Source: Asinibacterium sp. OR53
GTDB lineage: Bacteria; Bacteroidota; Bacteroidia; Chitinophagales; Chitinophagaceae
DNA: 64,000 bases
Assembly (NCBI RefSeq): GCF_000515315.1
Contig: NZ_KI911562.1
Coordinates: forward strand, 1,632,505 to 1,696,504
Direction: 5' to 3'
The notes below the pieces were generated by a model. It had not been told where the DNA came from, did no database searches, and saw nothing but the letters and a program-made list of their open reading frames with translations. The translations under genes were made by a program, and so were the position numbers. Below, one piece after another: positions 25,750-34,342 of the stretch (position 1 is its first letter; each line of letters begins with the position of its first letter).

Positions 25750-26604
25750 CTAGGCCCTGTGGGAAAGCCTGCGGTATTGCCCCGGACTTTTTCCTTTGAT
25801 GTCGCGAAAACGGCGGGTGAAATAGGAAATATTATTAAAGCCGCACTCGTTGCAGGCATCGGCAATGCTGCTGCCTTCCAATAACAGTTTGCTGGCTTGG
25901 TTGATACGGTATTCATTGACGAAATCAGTGAAAGTGAGCCGCATATTTTTTTTGAAATAATTACAGAAAGACGGAACCGTAAGCGAAACCAGATCGGCTA
26001 CTTCACGGATATTGACCGGCTTTCGATAGTGCTCTGTAACATAATCGTATATTTTTTTTAACCTCACTTCATCTTTCTGATTGAAGTCGTACGATTGCCC
26101 GGCTGCATTCAACAACTGGTATTCCTGGGTTGATGCCAGGGTTTGCAAGACCTGCAGCAATTCCATTAACCGGTTAAATGGATCGAGTTGCCGGAGCCGG
26201 CGTAGTCTTTTCCCAATGGATTGCTGAACAGGCTGGCTGAAATGAATGCCCTGCATGGAACGGAAGAACAGGGCTTGAATGGCTATAAATTCAGGCGTTT
26301 GCAGGAGACGCTCGCCCAGAAAATCTTCGGTAAACTGTATCACTACTTCTTCGTGGCTTCCCACGGCTCCGTATCCAAAACCGGAATGAGGCAGGTTCTT
26401 ACCCATGAATACCAGGTCGCCGTTTTCATAATAACTTAAGTGGTTACCCACATGCCTGCGACCGTGCCCTCCCACCACATAAACCAGTTCATATTCGGGA
26501 TGATAGTGGTAACTCCAGCTATAATCTTCTGCCTGTAAGACCTGATGCAACAGGCGGAAGGAACTCCCTTCGTCGGCACGGATGGTTTCAAATTCTGTTC
26601 TCAT
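25750..26604 (-). CDS. AraC-family transcriptional regulator with cupin sensor domain
   Basis: 284 residues. The N-terminal cupin-like domain (about 15-110) has YHYHPEYELVYVVGG and a GDLVFMGKNLPHSG strand, typical of sugar-binding AraC regulators. The C-terminal ~100 residues hold two helix-turn-helices (VNIREVADLVSLTVPSFCNYF and GSSIADACNECGFNNISYFTRRF). It is divergent from the DUF1080 / Gfo-Idh pair (151-base gap to the chosen start), which makes that operon its probable target. The inducer is unknown. Confidence 0.9.
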   Translation of the reverse strand: MRTEFETIRADEGSSFRLLHQVLQAEDYSWSYHYHPEYELVYVVGGHGRRHVGNHLSYYENGDLVFMGKNLPHSGFGYGAVGSHEEVVIQFTEDFLGERLLQTPEFIAIQALFFRSMQGIHFSQPVQQSIGKRLRRLRQLDPFNRLMELLQVLQTLASTQEYQLLNAAGQSYDFNQKDEVRLKKIYDYVTEHYRKPVNIREVADLVSLTVPSFCNYFKKNMRLTFTDFVNEYRINQASKLLLEGSSIADACNECGFNNISYFTRRFRDIKGKSPGQYRRLSHRA

Positions 26605-26755
26605 AGCAGTTGATGGTATGCAGCCGGTCGGCTACATTAAAATTAATGAATTGTGCGGAATGATATGCATATAGAGGTAAATGAATAGTGAATCGGGAAG
26701 AATGCTTTTTCACACGATTACTCCTAACTTGAGCGGGCAAATTTTTGATGCTATT

Positions 26756-28108
26756 ATGAAAAAAAGACTTCTGCTTGCTTGCGCTATAGTCCTTAGCGCT
26801 TCGGCTTTTGCACAATCCCCCCAATGGCAAAGCCTGTTTAATGGAAAAGACCTGAAAGGCTGGCGCCCCCTCAACGGGCATGCCAAGTTTGAGGCGGTGA
26901 ATGGAGAAATTGTAGGAACCACCGTATCGGGCGAACCCAATTCCTTCCTGGCTACTGAAAAAGATTATGGCGATTTTATCCTGGAATTCGAGTTCAAGCT
27001 CGATAGTGTTATGAATTCCGGCGTGCAGTTCCGCAGTGAAAGCAAACCGGAATATAACAATGGCAGGGTACATGGTTACCAGTTCGAGATTGATCCCTCA
27101 CCCCGTGCCTGGACAGCTGGTATTTATGATGAGGCCCGTCGCGATTGGCTCTATCCGCTGGATTACAACCCGGCAGCCAAAGCTGCATTCAAGTTGGGCA
27201 AGTGGAACAAATGCCGCATTGAATGCATTGGCAATTCCATGCGCACTTTCATCAATGGCATGGCGGCTGCCAGCCTGGTAGATGATATGACGCCCAAAGG
27301 GTTCATCGCTTTACAGGTACACGCTATCGGTAAGCAGGAAAAAGCAGGTAAACAGATCCGCTGGCGCAATATCCGCATACAGACAAAGAACCTGAAACCT
27401 ACTCCTTATGATAATACTTTCGTAGTGAACCTGCTGCCCAATACTTTGTCAGAGCAGGAGAAAAAGAACCATGTAGTATTGTTGTTCGATGGAAAGACGA
27501 CCAACGGATGGAGAGGCGCCTATAAAGACAAGTTCCCCGAAAAAGGATGGGAAGTAAAAGACGGTACATTGAATGTGCTGGGTTCCAATGGCAAAGAATC
27601 AACCAACGGCGGTGATATTATTACCACTAAAGAGTACAGCGCGTTTGTGTTGCAGTTCGAATTCAAAATCACCGAAGGCGCCAACAGTGGCGTGAAATAT
27701 TTTGTAACGGAAAAAGAAAACAATACAGGCTCTGCTATCGGCCTCGAATACCAGATACTGGATGATGCCAAACACCCCGATGCCAAAATGGGTACCGATG
27801 GCAACAGAACACTCGCGTCTTTATATGATCTCATCCCTTCCATAAAAGAACCCAGGGCCAGGAGAAAGATCGGCGAATGGAACCGCGGTATGGTAATTGT
27901 TTACCCTGATGGAAGGGTAGAGCATTACCTGAACGGCTGGAAAATGCTCGACTACAAGCGTGGCACACAATATTTCTATGCACTCGTAGCCCGCAGTAAA
28001 TATGCACATTGGCCCAACTTCGGCATGGCGCCGGAGGGACATATCCTGTTGCAGGATCATGGCAATGACGTTTCTTTCAGAAGTATCAAAATTCAGGAAC
28101 TAAAATAA
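26756..28108 (+). CDS. Two-domain DUF1080 (3-keto-disaccharide hydrolase family) protein
   Basis: 450 residues from the ATG at 26756, chosen because it starts a clean signal peptide ([19 protein letters not shown]); an upstream in-frame ATG at 26681 would bury it. Two tandem copies of the concanavalin-like domain follow: [16 protein letters not shown] (about 25-210) and [16 protein letters not shown] (about 240-450). Each carries the NSGVxF/Y strand. The family includes lyases/hydrolases acting on 3-keto-glycosides, and the next gene is a matching oxidoreductase. Whether both domains are catalytic is unknown. Confidence 0.88.
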   Translation: MKKRLLLACAIVLSASAFAQSPQWQSLFNGKDLKGWRPLNGHAKFEAVNGEIVGTTVSGEPNSFLATEKDYGDFILEFEFKLDSVMNSGVQFRSESKPEYNNGRVHGYQFEIDPSPRAWTAGIYDEARRDWLYPLDYNPAAKAAFKLGKWNKCRIECIGNSMRTFINGMAAASLVDDMTPKGFIALQVHAIGKQEKAGKQIRWRNIRIQTKNLKPTPYDNTFVVNLLPNTLSEQEKKNHVVLLFDGKTTNGWRGAYKDKFPEKGWEVKDGTLNVLGSNGKESTNGGDIITTKEYSAFVLQFEFKITEGANSGVKYFVTEKENNTGSAIGLEYQILDDAKHPDAKMGTDGNRTLASLYDLIPSIKEPRARRKIGEWNRGMVIVYPDGRVEHYLNGWKMLDYKRGTQYFYALVARSKYAHWPNFGMAPEGHILLQDHGNDVSFRSIKIQELK

Positions 28109-28118
28109 AAACACTTAT

Positions 28119-29474
28119 ATGTCAAACCGCAGAACATTCATCAAACAAACAGCCAAGGCTACAGCAGGTGTTTATGCCGCCAGCCTGGGCTTCAGTGCAA
28201 AAAGTTATGCCAATATCATTGGCGCCAACGACCGTGTGCGAGTGGGCGTAGTAGGTTTCTCTGACCGTTTCCGCCAATCGCACCTGCCTTGTTTTCAAAA
28301 CCATTACAAAGAACTGAATTTCGACATGGTGGCAGTATCCGATCTCTGGAAGAAAAGAAGAGAGGAAGGTATGGCGGTGTTGAAAGAACGCATGGGGCAT
28401 GATATTGTGGGATGCCGTAACAACGAAGAATTGTACGGAATGAAGAATATCGACGCTGTATTCATCAGCACACCCGATTTCGCGCATGCAAGACATGCGA
28501 TCGAAGCGGTAAAAGCAGGATGTGATGCGTATGTGGAGAAGCCATTTGCCGAAACAATGGAAGACAACCGTGCGGCATTGAAAGCAGTAAAAGAATCGGG
28601 CAAGATCGTACAGATCGGTTCGCAACGCAGGAGTGGTAAGAATTACCAGGCCGCGGCCGATTTTATCCAGGCTGGAAAATTCGGTCCCATTACCATGGTA
28701 GAGCTCACCTGGAACGTGAACCAGCCGGGACGCTGGCGCAGGCCCGACCTGGTGGCGCAACTGAAACAGGAAGACACCGACTGGAACCGCTTCCTTCTGA
28801 ACAGGCCTCATGAAGCATGGGATCCCCGCAAATACCTGGAGTACCGTTTGTTCTGGCCGTTCTCATCGGGTTTACCCGGACAGTGGATGTCGCACCAGAT
28901 CGATACCGTGCATTGGTTCTCCGGACTGAAACATCCACGCAGCGTAGCTGCGAACGGAGGCATATACCAGTGGAAGGACGGACGCCGCAACTGGGATACC
29001 ATCACTGCTGTATTCGATTATGGTCCCGAGAACGATCCCACTACAGGCTTCCAGGTGGTATTCGCTTCAAGAATGCACAACGGTGATGAGAATCCGTCTG
29101 AAATGTATTATTCCAATGGCGGTGAGCTCAACCTGATCACCAATAAAGTATCACCCAAGGGCGGACTGAAAGCCGGTCCCGCCAGCGCCATGCATATGCA
29201 ACCCAACCTGCTGCCCGAGCTAAGCCTGGTGGAGAAGGTAGAGAAGGTGGAAACTTCTGCCAACACCGGTGGTGATAAGCTCACTTCAGCACACGTAAGG
29301 AACTGGATGGAATGTGTCCGCAGCAGACAGCAGCCTCATGCGTCGGTGGAAGCAGGTTATGCTCATTCTATTGCCAATATCATGACCACTGCAGCCGTGC
29401 ATACGGGTATGAAAGTTACGTTCGATGAAAAAACACAGGAGGTAATGGCAGGCGGTAAAGTATTTAAATACTGA
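28119..29474 (+). CDS. Gfo/Idh/MocA-family oxidoreductase with Tat signal
   Basis: 451 residues. It begins with a twin-arginine signal (SNRRTFIKQ then a hydrophobic stretch to about 30), so it is exported folded with its cofactor. The Rossmann domain (about 40-160) has VRVGVVGFSDR and the family motif EKPFAET; the C-terminal alpha/beta domain follows (FPFSSG- and SHQIDTVHWF-like segments). Members of this exported group oxidise or reduce sugars or glycosides with tightly bound NAD(P). It starts 10 bases after the DUF1080 gene. The pair fits 3-keto-glycoside formation and cleavage (inference). Confidence 0.9.
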   Translation: MSNRRTFIKQTAKATAGVYAASLGFSAKSYANIIGANDRVRVGVVGFSDRFRQSHLPCFQNHYKELNFDMVAVSDLWKKRREEGMAVLKERMGHDIVGCRNNEELYGMKNIDAVFISTPDFAHARHAIEAVKAGCDAYVEKPFAETMEDNRAALKAVKESGKIVQIGSQRRSGKNYQAAADFIQAGKFGPITMVELTWNVNQPGRWRRPDLVAQLKQEDTDWNRFLLNRPHEAWDPRKYLEYRLFWPFSSGLPGQWMSHQIDTVHWFSGLKHPRSVAANGGIYQWKDGRRNWDTITAVFDYGPENDPTTGFQVVFASRMHNGDENPSEMYYSNGGELNLITNKVSPKGGLKAGPASAMHMQPNLLPELSLVEKVEKVETSANTGGDKLTSAHVRNWMECVRSRQQPHASVEAGYAHSIANIMTTAAVHTGMKVTFDEKTQEVMAGGKVFKY

Positions 29475-29520
29475 TTTTATCACAATATTTCTGTCACTTT
29501 ATTATTCATAAGGCAGTATA

Positions 29521-29550
29521 AAAAAGCACAATATTAATATTGTGCTTTTT
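29521..29550. terminator. Terminator after the Gfo/Idh gene
   Basis: Bases 29521-29535 and 29536-29550 are perfect reverse complements (GCACAATATT / AATATTGTGC flanked by A5 and T5), and the T run continues to 29552. It is a classic rho-independent terminator separating the 3-keto-glycoside operon from susC. Confidence 0.85.
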
Positions 29551-29590
29551 TTCTTTGAAAATTCTTTGTTAAAAGTTAATTTTCAAAGAA
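29551..29590. promoter_or_regulatory. 13-bp inverted repeat upstream of susC
   Basis: TTCTTTGAAAATT (29551-29563) and AATTTTCAAAGAA (29578-29590) are exact reverse complements with a 14-base spacer. The element ends 42 bases before the susC start. It is followed by GTAATTTG at 29597-29604, one base off the -7 consensus. An operator or a leader hairpin is possible; no adjacent regulator is obvious. Confidence 0.45.
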
Positions 29591-29632
29591 TTATGTGTAA
29601 TTTGTACACGCTTAATAACAAAAACTGCCATT

Positions 29633-32600
29633 ATGAATTTTACGAAGCTTGCCAAACCCATGCTTATGGGGTTACTAGCCTGCCTATGCTCCCTCCTGGT
29701 GCAGGCGCAAACCAAAACAATTACTGGTAAGGTCACAGATCGAAAAGACGGAAGTCCTTTGTCTGGCGTATCAGTTACAGTCAAGGGGGCTAAAACAGGT
29801 ACTCAAACCGATGCAACAGGTGCTTTCAGAATTAATGTACCTGCATCCGCCAAAACACTTGTTATCTCTTCAGTAGGTTATGCAAATGAACAGGTCAGCA
29901 TTGAAAATAAGACCTCGATCCAGGTGAGCCTGGGTTCTGTGAGCGAACAACTGAGTGATGTGGTGGTAATCGGTTATGGTACCCGGAAAGTAAAAGATGC
30001 AACCGGTTCGGTTGCAGCCCTGACAGCAAAAGATTTTAACAAAGGAGCGATTGCTACTCCGGATGAACTATTGCAGGGCCGCACACCCGGTGTGATTGTA
30101 ACACCTGCCAGTGGTGAACCGGGAGCAGCTGCAACTATTAATATCCGGGGATCTGCTTCTATCAGAGGCAACCAGGAACCCTTGTATGTAGTGGATGGGG
30201 TGCCTATCAGCCCGGGAGGTACTACAGGTAATAACACTTCGCTGGGTAGTTCTTCACCCAGGAACCCGCTTGCATTTATCAACCCCAGTGATATCGAAAG
30301 CATCAGCGTATTAAAAGATGCCTCTTCGGCAGCCATCTATGGTTCACGCGGTGCGAATGGTGTAATCATCATTACCACCAAAAGCGGTAAAGGTACAGGC
30401 GGCTTTCAGGCCAGTGTATCTACCGGTGTTGCTACGCCTGCTTCCAGGTACAATTTGCTGAATGCACAGGATTTTTTATTGGCAGTTAAAAAAGCGAATA
30501 TCGATGCTGGTACCAGCCCTGCCGATGCAGCAACCGCCGTGCAACTGGTGGATAAAGGATACAGCACCAACTGGCAGGACCAGATTTACCGTACAGGCAT
30601 TAACCAGAATTATAACCTTAGCTGGGGTTTTTCACATAAATCAACCGCTTTACGACTGAGTGGCTCTTACGACGATATTCAGGGCATCATCAAAAGTAGT
30701 GGTATGAAGAGATCAACTGTCAGAGCCAACTTAACGCAGAAATTCCTGAACGACAGGTTGAGGTTCGACATTAATGCAACTTACTCCAGGGTTAAAAACC
30801 AATACCCACCTTTGAGCAATAACGCCGGATACCAGGGAAGCCTGCTGGGAGCGGCCATCACATTCAACCCCACTTATCCAATCTACAATCCCGATGGAAC
30901 GTTCTTCGATCCCAAGGATGGTAACAGGAACCCAGCGGAAATGCTCAGTTATTTTAATGATAATGATAAAAACAATCGTTTCCTGACTAATGTGAGCGGT
31001 TCTTATGAGCTCATCAAAGGATTGGTTTATAAAGCAACTTTCGGATACGACAAATCAACCAGTGAAAGGTTTTCTTTTGCTGACCCTCGTTTAAGCAGTA
31101 ATGCTTTTGGTGGTACTAACAATGTTTTTGGTAAAGATCTCGGAAACCAGATTGAAGGTAACGGACGGGGAACCAAACAGAACCTGGATCTGAAATCGGT
31201 ACTGGTTGAACATACCCTTACTTATGATAAATCATTCAGCAACCAAGTGCTCAATGCCGTAGTAGGTTATTCTTACCAGAGCACTGAAGCGACTTATGCA
31301 GGACAGGTTGGCTGGGGACTGGCCACACCAGTGGTGAAAGCTACAGACGTGTTTGCATTGAATTATAGTCAATTCAAAAACTTTTACAATTTTGTTCCCG
31401 ATTATACAAAATATGAACTGCAATCATACTTCGGTCGTATCAACTATACCATCGCCGATAAGTACCTGTTGACAGCTACCATGCGCGCTGATGGTTCTTC
31501 AAAGTTTGGTACCAATAATAAATATGGCTATTTTCCCGCTTTTGCGGCCAAATGGAAACTCCTGAAAGAAGGTTTTGCAGCCAATAGCCTCGGCAAGATA
31601 TTCAGTGAGTTCAGCATCCGTGCCAACTACGGTAAGCTGGGTAGCCAGGATGGCATCGGCGCCTATGACGCGGTGAACCTGCAGCAGACTTACGTTGGTA
31701 ACTCAGGCCAGCCTGAAACGCAATTCCTGCACCAGGGTAACCCCGATTTGAAATGGGAGCAATCTACCACTACCGGTGTTGGATTGGATTTTGCTACCCT
31801 GGACAACAGGCTCACCGGTACTATTGATTACTATTATACTAAAAGGAAAGACCTGCTCTTTTATACACCCACACCGGGCGGCTTCTCTGCCCAGGCTTTC
31901 TGGTGGGTGAATCTTCCCGGATATGTTACCAATGAAGGTGTGGAACTGGGCTTGAATTACAGTGCTATACAGGGCCGTAAATTCACATGGAATATCGGTT
32001 ATAATATGTCACTTATTAAGAACAGGGTTCAGGACTTCAATGTAACAGTAAATACAGGTGCGGTGAACGGGCAGGGATTGTCCGGCGCTTATGCACAAAC
32101 ATTTGCCAATGGGTATCCGTTATTTACCTGGAAGATGCCTACTTTCCAAGGATTTGACGGTAACGGAAATGCCAGGTATGCAGCAGGCGGAAAAGATCAA
32201 TTACAAGGAAGCGCATTACCTACCTTCCTGGCAGGTTTGACTAACAGCTTTACCTGGGGCAGGTGGAATGCCAGCATTTTCTTTAATGCAGTGCGTGGCT
32301 TCTACGAGTACAACAATACAGCAAATGCACTGTTCCTGAAAGGAAGTATCAAAACAGCACACAATGTGGATTATACTGTAGCGAATAGCCCCGAGAACCC
32401 GATCAACCCGGGTAGTGTATCTACAAGATTTTTGGAGAAAGGAGATTTCGTAAGATTGTCCAACGCCAGCATCGGTTATTCATTCAACATGAAGAAGAGT
32501 AAGGTGATTAAAACGCTGACGGTTACAGCATCAGGACAAAACCTGGCATTGATTACCAAATACTCAGGCCTGGATCCTGAAGTCAACATTGACCACCAGA

Positions 32601-32686
32601 TCAGCGGTGTTCCATCCCGTGGATTTGATTACACCGGTTATCCTAAACCAAGAACCATTACATTGGGTATCAATGTTGGATTTTAA
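29633..32686 (+). CDS. SusC/RagA-type TonB-linked outer-membrane transporter
   Basis: 1017 residues. A signal peptide (about 1-26, ending VQAQ) is followed by a carboxypeptidase-regulatory-like domain (30-105, ITGKVTDRKDGSPLSGVSV) and a TonB-box-like stretch LSDVVVIGYG. The plug has the SusC hallmarks YVVDGVPIS, IESISVLKDASSAAIYGSRGA and GVIIITTKSG. A ~750-residue barrel follows and ends with ITLGINVGF. With the following SusD it should import an oligomeric or otherwise bulky nutrient across the outer membrane. The substrate cannot be told from sequence. Confidence 0.97.
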   Translation: MNFTKLAKPMLMGLLACLCSLLVQAQTKTITGKVTDRKDGSPLSGVSVTVKGAKTGTQTDATGAFRINVPASAKTLVISSVGYANEQVSIENKTSIQVSLGSVSEQLSDVVVIGYGTRKVKDATGSVAALTAKDFNKGAIATPDELLQGRTPGVIVTPASGEPGAAATINIRGSASIRGNQEPLYVVDGVPISPGGTTGNNTSLGSSSPRNPLAFINPSDIESISVLKDASSAAIYGSRGANGVIIITTKSGKGTGGFQASVSTGVATPASRYNLLNAQDFLLAVKKANIDAGTSPADAATAVQLVDKGYSTNWQDQIYRTGINQNYNLSWGFSHKSTALRLSGSYDDIQGIIKSSGMKRSTVRANLTQKFLNDRLRFDINATYSRVKNQYPPLSNNAGYQGSLLGAAITFNPTYPIYNPDGTFFDPKDGNRNPAEMLSYFNDNDKNNRFLTNVSGSYELIKGLVYKATFGYDKSTSERFSFADPRLSSNAFGGTNNVFGKDLGNQIEGNGRGTKQNLDLKSVLVEHTLTYDKSFSNQVLNAVVGYSYQSTEATYAGQVGWGLATPVVKATDVFALNYSQFKNFYNFVPDYTKYELQSYFGRINYTIADKYLLTATMRADGSSKFGTNNKYGYFPAFAAKWKLLKEGFAANSLGKIFSEFSIRANYGKLGSQDGIGAYDAVNLQQTYVGNSGQPETQFLHQGNPDLKWEQSTTTGVGLDFATLDNRLTGTIDYYYTKRKDLLFYTPTPGGFSAQAFWWVNLPGYVTNEGVELGLNYSAIQGRKFTWNIGYNMSLIKNRVQDFNVTVNTGAVNGQGLSGAYAQTFANGYPLFTWKMPTFQGFDGNGNARYAAGGKDQLQGSALPTFLAGLTNSFTWGRWNASIFFNAVRGFYEYNNTANALFLKGSIKTAHNVDYTVANSPENPINPGSVSTRFLEKGDFVRLSNASIGYSFNMKKSKVIKTLTVTASGQNLALITKYSGLDPEVNIDHQISGVPSRGFDYTGYPKPRTITLGINVGF

Positions 32687-32709
32687 TTAACCGAAAAACT
32701 ACAATTATC

Positions 32710-34275
32710 ATGAAAAATATATTCAAATATTATTTAGCTCCGGGTGTAACGCTGATGGCGCTGGTAGGTATCACGTCCTGTACCAAGCTGGATACCAAGA
32801 TAAAAGACCCGAATTCCATAGCGCCGACCACTGCCGGAGGCGCTCCTGCACCTTCTTCTTTGTCGAAAGTGTATGAGCAATTGAATCAATTATTAGGGCA
32901 GGGCAACTCTTATGCCATGCAGGAACATACCACCGATGAGATCCTGGGACCCACACGCGGTACAGACTGGGATGACTTCGGAACCTGGCGCAAATTGCAC
33001 TTGCATACCTGGGATGGTTCACACAACCAGATCAACGATACCTGGAATGGCTTGAATGGTGCATTGTTCCAGACCACCCTTTTAGCGGAAACTGCAACCG
33101 GACAAACACAGGCCGAAGCCAAGTTTTTGCGCGCTTATTTCACTTATGTGGTGTGCGACTTATTCGGACAGGTACAACACAGGCCTGCAACGGCTGCGGC
33201 TGCGGTTATTCCTGATGTGTATACCCGTTCACAGGCCATCGATTTCATCATCAGTGAACTGGAATCCGTTATTCCAAACCTGCCGTCTTTTAACCATACC
33301 AACCGGAATATGGCTACGAAAGAAGCAGCCCAGTTCCTGCTGGCCAAAGCTTATCTGAACAAAGCAGTGTATAAGCAGGATCCTACCAAACCTGCAGGCC
33401 CGTATACATTCAACGCGGCTGATATGAATAAAGTGATCAGCCTGTGTAATGCCATTGCTGCTAATCCTAGCCTGTCTATCTCTGCCAACTACTGGGATAA
33501 CTTCAGATGGGATAATGGCACAAAATCAACGGAGGATATTTTTGTTCGCCAGAACAGTGGCGGTATCAACGTTGTTTGGGCTACCTGCATGGGCTTCCAC
33601 TATGCGCAGGCCCCCAGTGGCTGGAACGGATTTACCACACTGGCTGATTTTTACAACAGCTTCAGCGATGGCGACATGCGTAAAGGAATGGCGTTGCCTG
33701 GTTATACCGATCAGGTGGGAAGTAATGTAGGGTTCCTGGTAGGCCAGATACAGGGTCCCCAGGGTGGTAAGATCGGAAACCCGATCGTGAACCTGAAAGA
33801 CAGGAGCGGAAACCCGCTGGTGTTCACCTCCGATGTGAGCCTGTTCTTCTCTTCTGAAACAAAAGGTATCCGTACCGTGAAATATCCCCTGGATCCTTCT
33901 ACCATCAACAATGGCGGATGGAGCAGCCAGAACGAATATGTGTTCTTCCGTTTGGCCGACGCACGCCTGATGAAAGCAGAAGCTATTTTAAGAGGCGGTA
34001 CCGATGCAGAAACTCCTTTAGCTATTGTAAACAGTATCCGTACCAGCAGGAATGCACCGCTGCTGGCCAATGTTGATCTTACAGCACTGCTGGCAGAAAG
34101 AGGAAGGGAGCTGTATCTCGAAACCTGGAGAAGGAACGACATGATCAGGTATGGCGTATTCAATAACCCGGTTGGAGAAAGACCTGCTGCTTCTGATCCT
34201 TCAAGGGTAGTATTCCCCATTCCCAACATAGCACTTTCATCTAACCCGAACCTCAAACAGAATTTTGGATATTGA
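32710..34275 (+). CDS. SusD/RagB-type surface lipoprotein
   Basis: 521 residues, normal for SusD. The lipoprotein signal is long, with a lipobox GITSC (Cys near residue 24) followed by a short acidic stretch. TPR-like helices include EAKFLRAYFTYVVCDLFGQ and the C-terminal signature FRLADARLMKAEAILRGG and LLAERGRELYLETWRRNDMIRYG. It caps the SusC barrel and binds the substrate. It follows susC after 23 bases and is followed by a terminator hairpin. Confidence 0.96.
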   Translation: MKNIFKYYLAPGVTLMALVGITSCTKLDTKIKDPNSIAPTTAGGAPAPSSLSKVYEQLNQLLGQGNSYAMQEHTTDEILGPTRGTDWDDFGTWRKLHLHTWDGSHNQINDTWNGLNGALFQTTLLAETATGQTQAEAKFLRAYFTYVVCDLFGQVQHRPATAAAAVIPDVYTRSQAIDFIISELESVIPNLPSFNHTNRNMATKEAAQFLLAKAYLNKAVYKQDPTKPAGPYTFNAADMNKVISLCNAIAANPSLSISANYWDNFRWDNGTKSTEDIFVRQNSGGINVVWATCMGFHYAQAPSGWNGFTTLADFYNSFSDGDMRKGMALPGYTDQVGSNVGFLVGQIQGPQGGKIGNPIVNLKDRSGNPLVFTSDVSLFFSSETKGIRTVKYPLDPSTINNGGWSSQNEYVFFRLADARLMKAEAILRGGTDAETPLAIVNSIRTSRNAPLLANVDLTALLAERGRELYLETWRRNDMIRYGVFNNPVGERPAASDPSRVVFPIPNIALSSNPNLKQNFGY

Positions 34276-34303
34276 TCGTAAATCCCCGTGGATCATAAAA
34301 TTG

Positions 34304-34330
34304 AAAGGCCATTGTATTAATGGCCTTTCT
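34304..34330 (+). terminator. Terminator-like hairpin after susD
   Basis: AAAGGCCATT (34304-34313) pairs with AATGGCCTTT (34319-34328) across a five-base loop, then CTTTATATTT. It lies just upstream of the chosen start of the next gene, so the FG-GAP genes may depend on read-through or their own promoter. Confidence 0.65.
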
Positions 34331-34342
34331 TTATATTTACGT

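Noticed and set aside
34265..34342. Earlier TTG start for FG-GAP lipoprotein 1
   Set aside because: It overlaps the susD stop and a terminator hairpin and hides the lipoprotein signal peptide.
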